Assembly: GCA_030698665.1 (NCBI GenBank)
Contig: JAUYMI010000014.1
Span: forward strand, 1-39,665
Length of the DNA stretch: 39,665 bases
Reading direction: 5' to 3'
Source: a bacterium
GTDB lineage: Bacteria; Patescibacteriota; Minisyncoccia; Minisyncoccales; UBA10102
Shown here: in pieces, positions 36,548 to 39,665 of the stretch
Position numbering within the stretch: the stretch's first letter is position 1
Layout: the number at the start of each line of letters is the position of its first letter
Program-made: the position numbers and the translations under genes
The notes under the pieces: model-generated
What the model was told of the DNA's origin: nothing
The model's input: the letters and a program-made list of their open reading frames with translations, nothing else
Databases searched by the model: none

Positions 36548-37000
36548 ATGAAGTGCCCAATTTGTCAAGGCGAAACCAGAGTGGTCAATTCCAGGTCAGC
36601 TGAGCTAGGAGTAACGGTCAAGCGGAGGCGTGAGTGTGTAGCGTGCAGCCAGCGGTTCAGTACTTATGAGCGCATGAGCCTCACCGATCTGAGGGTCCGC
36701 AAGCGAAATGGCCAAAAAGAGCCATACTCCCGCCATAAGCTGGAGGGAGGGATCAGGAAGGCTACGGAAAAGCGTCCGATCTCAGGGCGGGACTTTGCCA
36801 AGCTCATCTTCGCCATTGAGCAGGACATTTTCAACCTGGGAGCTGAAACGGTTCCCTCCGAGCAGATAGGAAAGATTGTCCTCTCACACCTGAGAGCAAC
36901 AGATAAGGTCGCATATTTGAGATTTGCTTCCGTCTACCGCAACTTCAAGAGCCCCAAGGCCTTTGAGCGGGAGATTCAGAAGCTGGAAAAAGTATCATAA
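36548..37000 (+). CDS. nrdR: Transcriptional repressor NrdR
   Basis: The 150-aa product has the N-terminal zinc ribbon MKCPICQGETRVVNSRSAEL with VKRRRECVACSQRFSTYER, followed by an ATP-cone (about residues 47-137, RVRKRNGQKEPYSRHKLEGG). NrdR senses nucleotide pools through the ATP-cone and represses ribonucleotide reductase genes. It is followed after 12 nt by nrdJ, so it probably represses its own operon. No Shine-Dalgarno is seen; the leader carries CCTCCTC just before the ATG. Confidence 0.95.
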   Translation: MKCPICQGETRVVNSRSAELGVTVKRRRECVACSQRFSTYERMSLTDLRVRKRNGQKEPYSRHKLEGGIRKATEKRPISGRDFAKLIFAIEQDIFNLGAETVPSEQIGKIVLSHLRATDKVAYLRFASVYRNFKSPKAFEREIQKLEKVS

Positions 37001-37012
37001 CCCCATACCTAA

Positions 37013-39394
37013 ATGTTCAAACCGTCTCCAGAAGTTTCAGAAAAGGTAAATAGCAGATTCTCAGAGAACGCCCTGCGCATGATGCGCAAGCGATACCTCG
37101 TGCCGCTGGACAACGGAGGGCAGGAGATGCCAGCTGACATGTTTGAGCGGGCGGCAAACACGTTAGCTAAAGTAGAAACAAGATATGGGAAAGATGAGGC
37201 CTTTGCGGACAAGACCGCCAAGGAGTTTTTTGAGATTATGGCCAGCCGCGAGTACACGCCAGCGGGGCGCACGCTCACGAATGCCGGAGGCGAGACTCCC
37301 GTTGTTGCAAACTGCATTGTGCTCCCCATTGAGGATTCCATGGAGAGTATTTTTCAAACCTTAAAGGACGCCGCCCTTCTTCAGCAGGCAGGGTGCGGAC
37401 TCGGCTTTGACTTGTCCCAGATGAGGCCCGCCTACTCCCCCACCAAGAAATCCCGAGGAGTGGCGTCGGGACCCGTTTCTTTTTTGCGCGTATACGATGC
37501 GGCGTTCGGCACGATCAAACAGCAGGGCCGGCACGGAGCCAACATGGCCATGATGCGAGTGGATCACCCGGACGTTCTGGACTTCATACGAAGCAAGCAT
37601 CAGGAGGGGGATATTCGAAACTTCAACATCACCGTGACCGTTACAGACCGCTTCATGGAGCAGCTGGAAAAGGATCCCGACTCTTTATGGATGTGTGAGT
37701 TCAACGGCACAATGATGAAGCCCCATGACGTGAAGAGGCATCCGAACGGCTCTGTGTATGAGTTTAAGGAGGCGGATGTCACGGTCAGGGAGCTCTTTGA
37801 CGAACTCGTGGAATCAGCCTGGCTCAACGGAGAACCCGGGATCGCCTTCATTGATACCATCAACAGGACCAACCCGCTTCCGGGCCTGGGTCCAATCGCG
37901 GCGTCCAACCCCTGCGGAGAGCAGTTCCTCCACCCGTATGACAACTGCAACTTGGGGTCCGTCAACCTCGCTATGTTCGTGAAAGGAGGAGAGGTGAACT
38001 GGGAGCGTTTGGGTTTCGTGACCCGTACAGCCACGCGCCTCATGGACAACGTCATTGATATATTTGACTTCCCTGTTCCCCAGGTGACAGAGCTTGCTTT
38101 CAAGAACAGGAGGATTGGTCTGGGCATCATGGGATTTGCTGACATGCTGTTTCAGCTCGGCATCCGGTATGACTCAGAACAGGGCCTCAAGATGGGCGAG
38201 AAGGTTATGGGCTTCATCCAGAAAGAATCCCATGCCATGTCTCGCCAGCTGGCCGAGGAAAAGGGAGTGTTCGGGAACTGGGACAAGTCCGTGTATGGAA
38301 AAGAGGGAGTGAGGATGCGGAACGCCGCCCTCACAACCGTTGCCCCGACCGGCTCCATCTCCATGATGTTTGACTGTTCTTCCGGCGTTGAGCCAAACTT
38401 CGCCCTAGCCTATATCAAGCAGGATAAAGACGGCCAGCAGTACCGGTATCTCAATAAGTACTTTGCCTCGGCCATAGATAGGCTTGGGCTTTCAGAGGAG
38501 GACAAGGAAGAGGTTACTAGGGAGGTAATCGACAAGGGATCAGTTCAGCACATAGACAAGCTGCCAGAGGAGATTCGCAACACCTTTGTCGTCTCCATGG
38601 ACATTGCAGGGCATGACCACATGCGCATGCAGGCGGCTTTCCAGTCCCAGGTGGACAATTCCATCTCCAAGACCATCAACTTTAAGAACTCGGCCACCAA
38701 AGACGACGTCGCCTCCAGCTTCATTGAGGCCTGGAAGCTTGGGTGCAAGTCGTGCACGGTATACCGCGACGGAAGCCGGACAATCCAGATTTTGAACGTC
38801 GGAGACGGCAAGAACATCGTCTCAACGACCGAGGCTCCCTCAAAGAATGCCCGGGAAAAACAGGAGCCCGGCAAAGTCATCCCAAGAAAGAGGCCCGAGG
38901 TGATGTCAGGGAAGACCTATCGCATCAAGACGGGATACGGAAAACTCTACGTGACGATCAACGATGATGAAAAGGGCCAGCCCTTTGAGATGTTTGCGAC
39001 CATTGGCAAGTCAGGAGGGTTTTTTCAGGAGCAGTCAGAGGCCATCACCCGTCTCATCTCCTTGTCCTTGAGGTCTGGCATCTCCGTCGGGGAGGTCACA
39101 GGACATTTAAAGGGTATTCGGGGCCCCATGCCTGTGTTTACTGAAAAAGGAACCGTACTTTCTCTTCCTGACGCCTTAGGCCAGATACTAGAAGAGCATG
39201 TGGGTGTCATGCGGGAGGTGGAGGAGATCATTGAGCGTCCAGAAGACCAGAGTGTGCTTCCTCTTCACCGAAGTTCTCCAAAATCAGTTGCTGACTTTGG
39301 CTTCATGCCCGGATGTCCTGACTGCGGAGCTCCCCTCGTGATGGGAGAAGGATGTATCTCCTGCAAAGAGTGCGGGTTTTCCCGTTGTAGCTAA
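37013..39394 (+). CDS. nrdJ: Class II (adenosylcobalamin-dependent) ribonucleotide reductase
   Basis: The 793-aa product has the family opening ENALRMMRKRYL and REYTPAGRTLTNAGG. The first redox cysteine is in VVANCIVLPIEDSMESIF, followed by LQQAGCGLGFDLSQMRP. The active-site loop SNPCGEQFLHPYDNCNLGSV (about residue 298 on) carries the thiyl-radical cysteine and catalytic glutamate. GCKSCTVYRDGSR and a C-terminal CPDCGAPLV/CKECGFSRC zinc-ribbon-like tail complete it. It reduces ribonucleotides with a radical from adenosylcobalamin and needs no oxygen. No intein is present. The cobalamin adenosyltransferase gene follows after 3 nt. Confidence 0.96.
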   Translation: MFKPSPEVSEKVNSRFSENALRMMRKRYLVPLDNGGQEMPADMFERAANTLAKVETRYGKDEAFADKTAKEFFEIMASREYTPAGRTLTNAGGETPVVANCIVLPIEDSMESIFQTLKDAALLQQAGCGLGFDLSQMRPAYSPTKKSRGVASGPVSFLRVYDAAFGTIKQQGRHGANMAMMRVDHPDVLDFIRSKHQEGDIRNFNITVTVTDRFMEQLEKDPDSLWMCEFNGTMMKPHDVKRHPNGSVYEFKEADVTVRELFDELVESAWLNGEPGIAFIDTINRTNPLPGLGPIAASNPCGEQFLHPYDNCNLGSVNLAMFVKGGEVNWERLGFVTRTATRLMDNVIDIFDFPVPQVTELAFKNRRIGLGIMGFADMLFQLGIRYDSEQGLKMGEKVMGFIQKESHAMSRQLAEEKGVFGNWDKSVYGKEGVRMRNAALTTVAPTGSISMMFDCSSGVEPNFALAYIKQDKDGQQYRYLNKYFASAIDRLGLSEEDKEEVTREVIDKGSVQHIDKLPEEIRNTFVVSMDIAGHDHMRMQAAFQSQVDNSISKTINFKNSATKDDVASSFIEAWKLGCKSCTVYRDGSRTIQILNVGDGKNIVSTTEAPSKNAREKQEPGKVIPRKRPEVMSGKTYRIKTGYGKLYVTINDDEKGQPFEMFATIGKSGGFFQEQSEAITRLISLSLRSGISVGEVTGHLKGIRGPMPVFTEKGTVLSLPDALGQILEEHVGVMREVEEIIERPEDQSVLPLHRSSPKSVADFGFMPGCPDCGAPLVMGEGCISCKECGFSRCS

Positions 39395-39397
39395 CCT

Positions 39398-39665
39398 ATG
39401 CTCTTTTACACGGGCAAAGGGGATAGGGGGACCTCACAGGTTGGGAACAGAAAGATTCCCAAGGACGCCCCGATCCTGTCTGCCCTGGGAGAGTTAGATG
39501 AGCTCAATTCCTTCCTGGGTCTCGTGAGGTCGCAGGTCCCCTCAAAGAGCCTCAGCGCCTCCTTGAGAGGGGTGCAGGAGACTCTCTTCATTGTCCAGGC
39601 CCAGGTGGCCGGGTTGATGTTTTCTGGAGCCAAAACCCCTGTGCTTTCTCCAGATAAGGTGCGGG
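39398..39665 (+). CDS. PduO-type cob(I)alamin adenosyltransferase (3' truncated by window end)
   Basis: The visible 89 residues begin MLFYTGKGDRGTSQVGNRKI, the ATP-binding motif of PduO-type adenosyltransferases. ALGELDELNSFLGLVRSQ follows, the second family motif. The enzyme attaches adenosine from ATP to cobalamin, making the coenzyme that NrdJ needs. The start is 3 nt after the nrdJ stop, so both are in one operon. The rest of the gene is outside the window. Confidence 0.92.
   Translation, partial: MLFYTGKGDRGTSQVGNRKIPKDAPILSALGELDELNSFLGLVRSQVPSKSLSASLRGVQETLFIVQAQVAGLMFSGAKTPVLSPDKVR

Noticed and set aside
37013-39394. Intein in nrdJ
   Set aside because: Ribonucleotide reductase is a common intein host, but the protein is continuous at normal class II length with no splice-junction motifs.
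1-39665. CRISPR array, prophage or IS element
   Set aside because: No regularly spaced direct repeats, phage structural genes, transposase or integrase was found.
1-39665. Alternative genetic code (TGA as Gly or Trp)
   Set aside because: clpP, infB and other well-recognised genes end at TGA where the family ends, and no conserved protein has an in-frame TGA.

Overview
The window most likely comes from a member of the Candidate Phyla Radiation (Patescibacteria, Parcubacteria-like). This is inferred from gene content, not from a marker phylogeny. The signs are a compact, overlapping gene layout; a Patescibacteria-style type IV secretion (T4SS) cluster (PrgI/VirB3-like, split TraC/VirB4, VirB6-like, several VirB2/TrbC-like pilin modules); a short IF-2; a trigger factor with no PPIase domain; a DUF4446 gene; and a B12-dependent ribonucleotide reductase. 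TGA is used as stop (clpP, infB), so the code is the standard bacterial one.

Layout. 1-138 is the end of khpB/jag. 188-6422 (minus) holds two anchored surface proteins and a T4SS operon: a 150-aa protein, PrgI, TraC-N, VirB4, a membrane protein, a pilin-M23 peptidase fusion and an anchored protein. 6532-7026 (plus) is an isolated GC-rich membrane gene with a consensus promoter. 7176-14128 (minus) continues the secretion theme with a giant VirB6-like protein, a VirB8-like candidate and a five-repeat FnIII-pilin fusion, followed by ksgA. 14997-16028 is a LysM/M23 peptidase. 16070-19764 (minus) is the rpsO-NYN-tail-anchored-pnp-DksA-like RNA/translation operon. 19921-20370 is a stand-alone pilin between tRNA-Lys and tRNA-Arg. 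20516-24583 (plus) has cca, a methyltransferase, tRNA-Pro, a nuclease, tRNA-Ala, an FMN reductase and VKOR. 24929-29354 (plus) is nusA-tig-clpP and rny. 29408-35731 is a tRNA-rich region with three more nuclease-type genes, plsC, DUF4446, infB and rbfA. 35858-36337 is a 3D-domain protein. 36548 to the end is nrdR-nrdJ-cobalamin adenosyltransferase.

The most unusual signal is in the tRNA islands. Four free-standing homing-endonuclease-type genes each sit between two tRNA genes, with no intron or intein. One has Zn-fingers, an HNH-associated repeat and a PD-(D/E)XK-like domain; two are HTH + LAGLIDADG-like paralogues; one is a classical two-motif LAGLIDADG protein. Each ends within -10 to +30 nt of the 5' end of a downstream co-directional tRNA. 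The three that follow a co-directional tRNA all follow one whose T-loop lacks the near-universal T55 (Pro-CGG and Cys have G, the Phe-like gene has C). The other eleven tRNAs in the window are canonical there. This suggests a tRNA-targeted mobile nuclease system, possibly with target-site immunity.

A second theme is gene expression. Five genes have ATG exactly 6 nt after a -10 hexamer, the spacing expected for leaderless mRNAs. A third is envelope biology: pilin modules fused to a peptidoglycan peptidase or to Cys-paired FnIII repeats, with VKOR available for disulfide formation.
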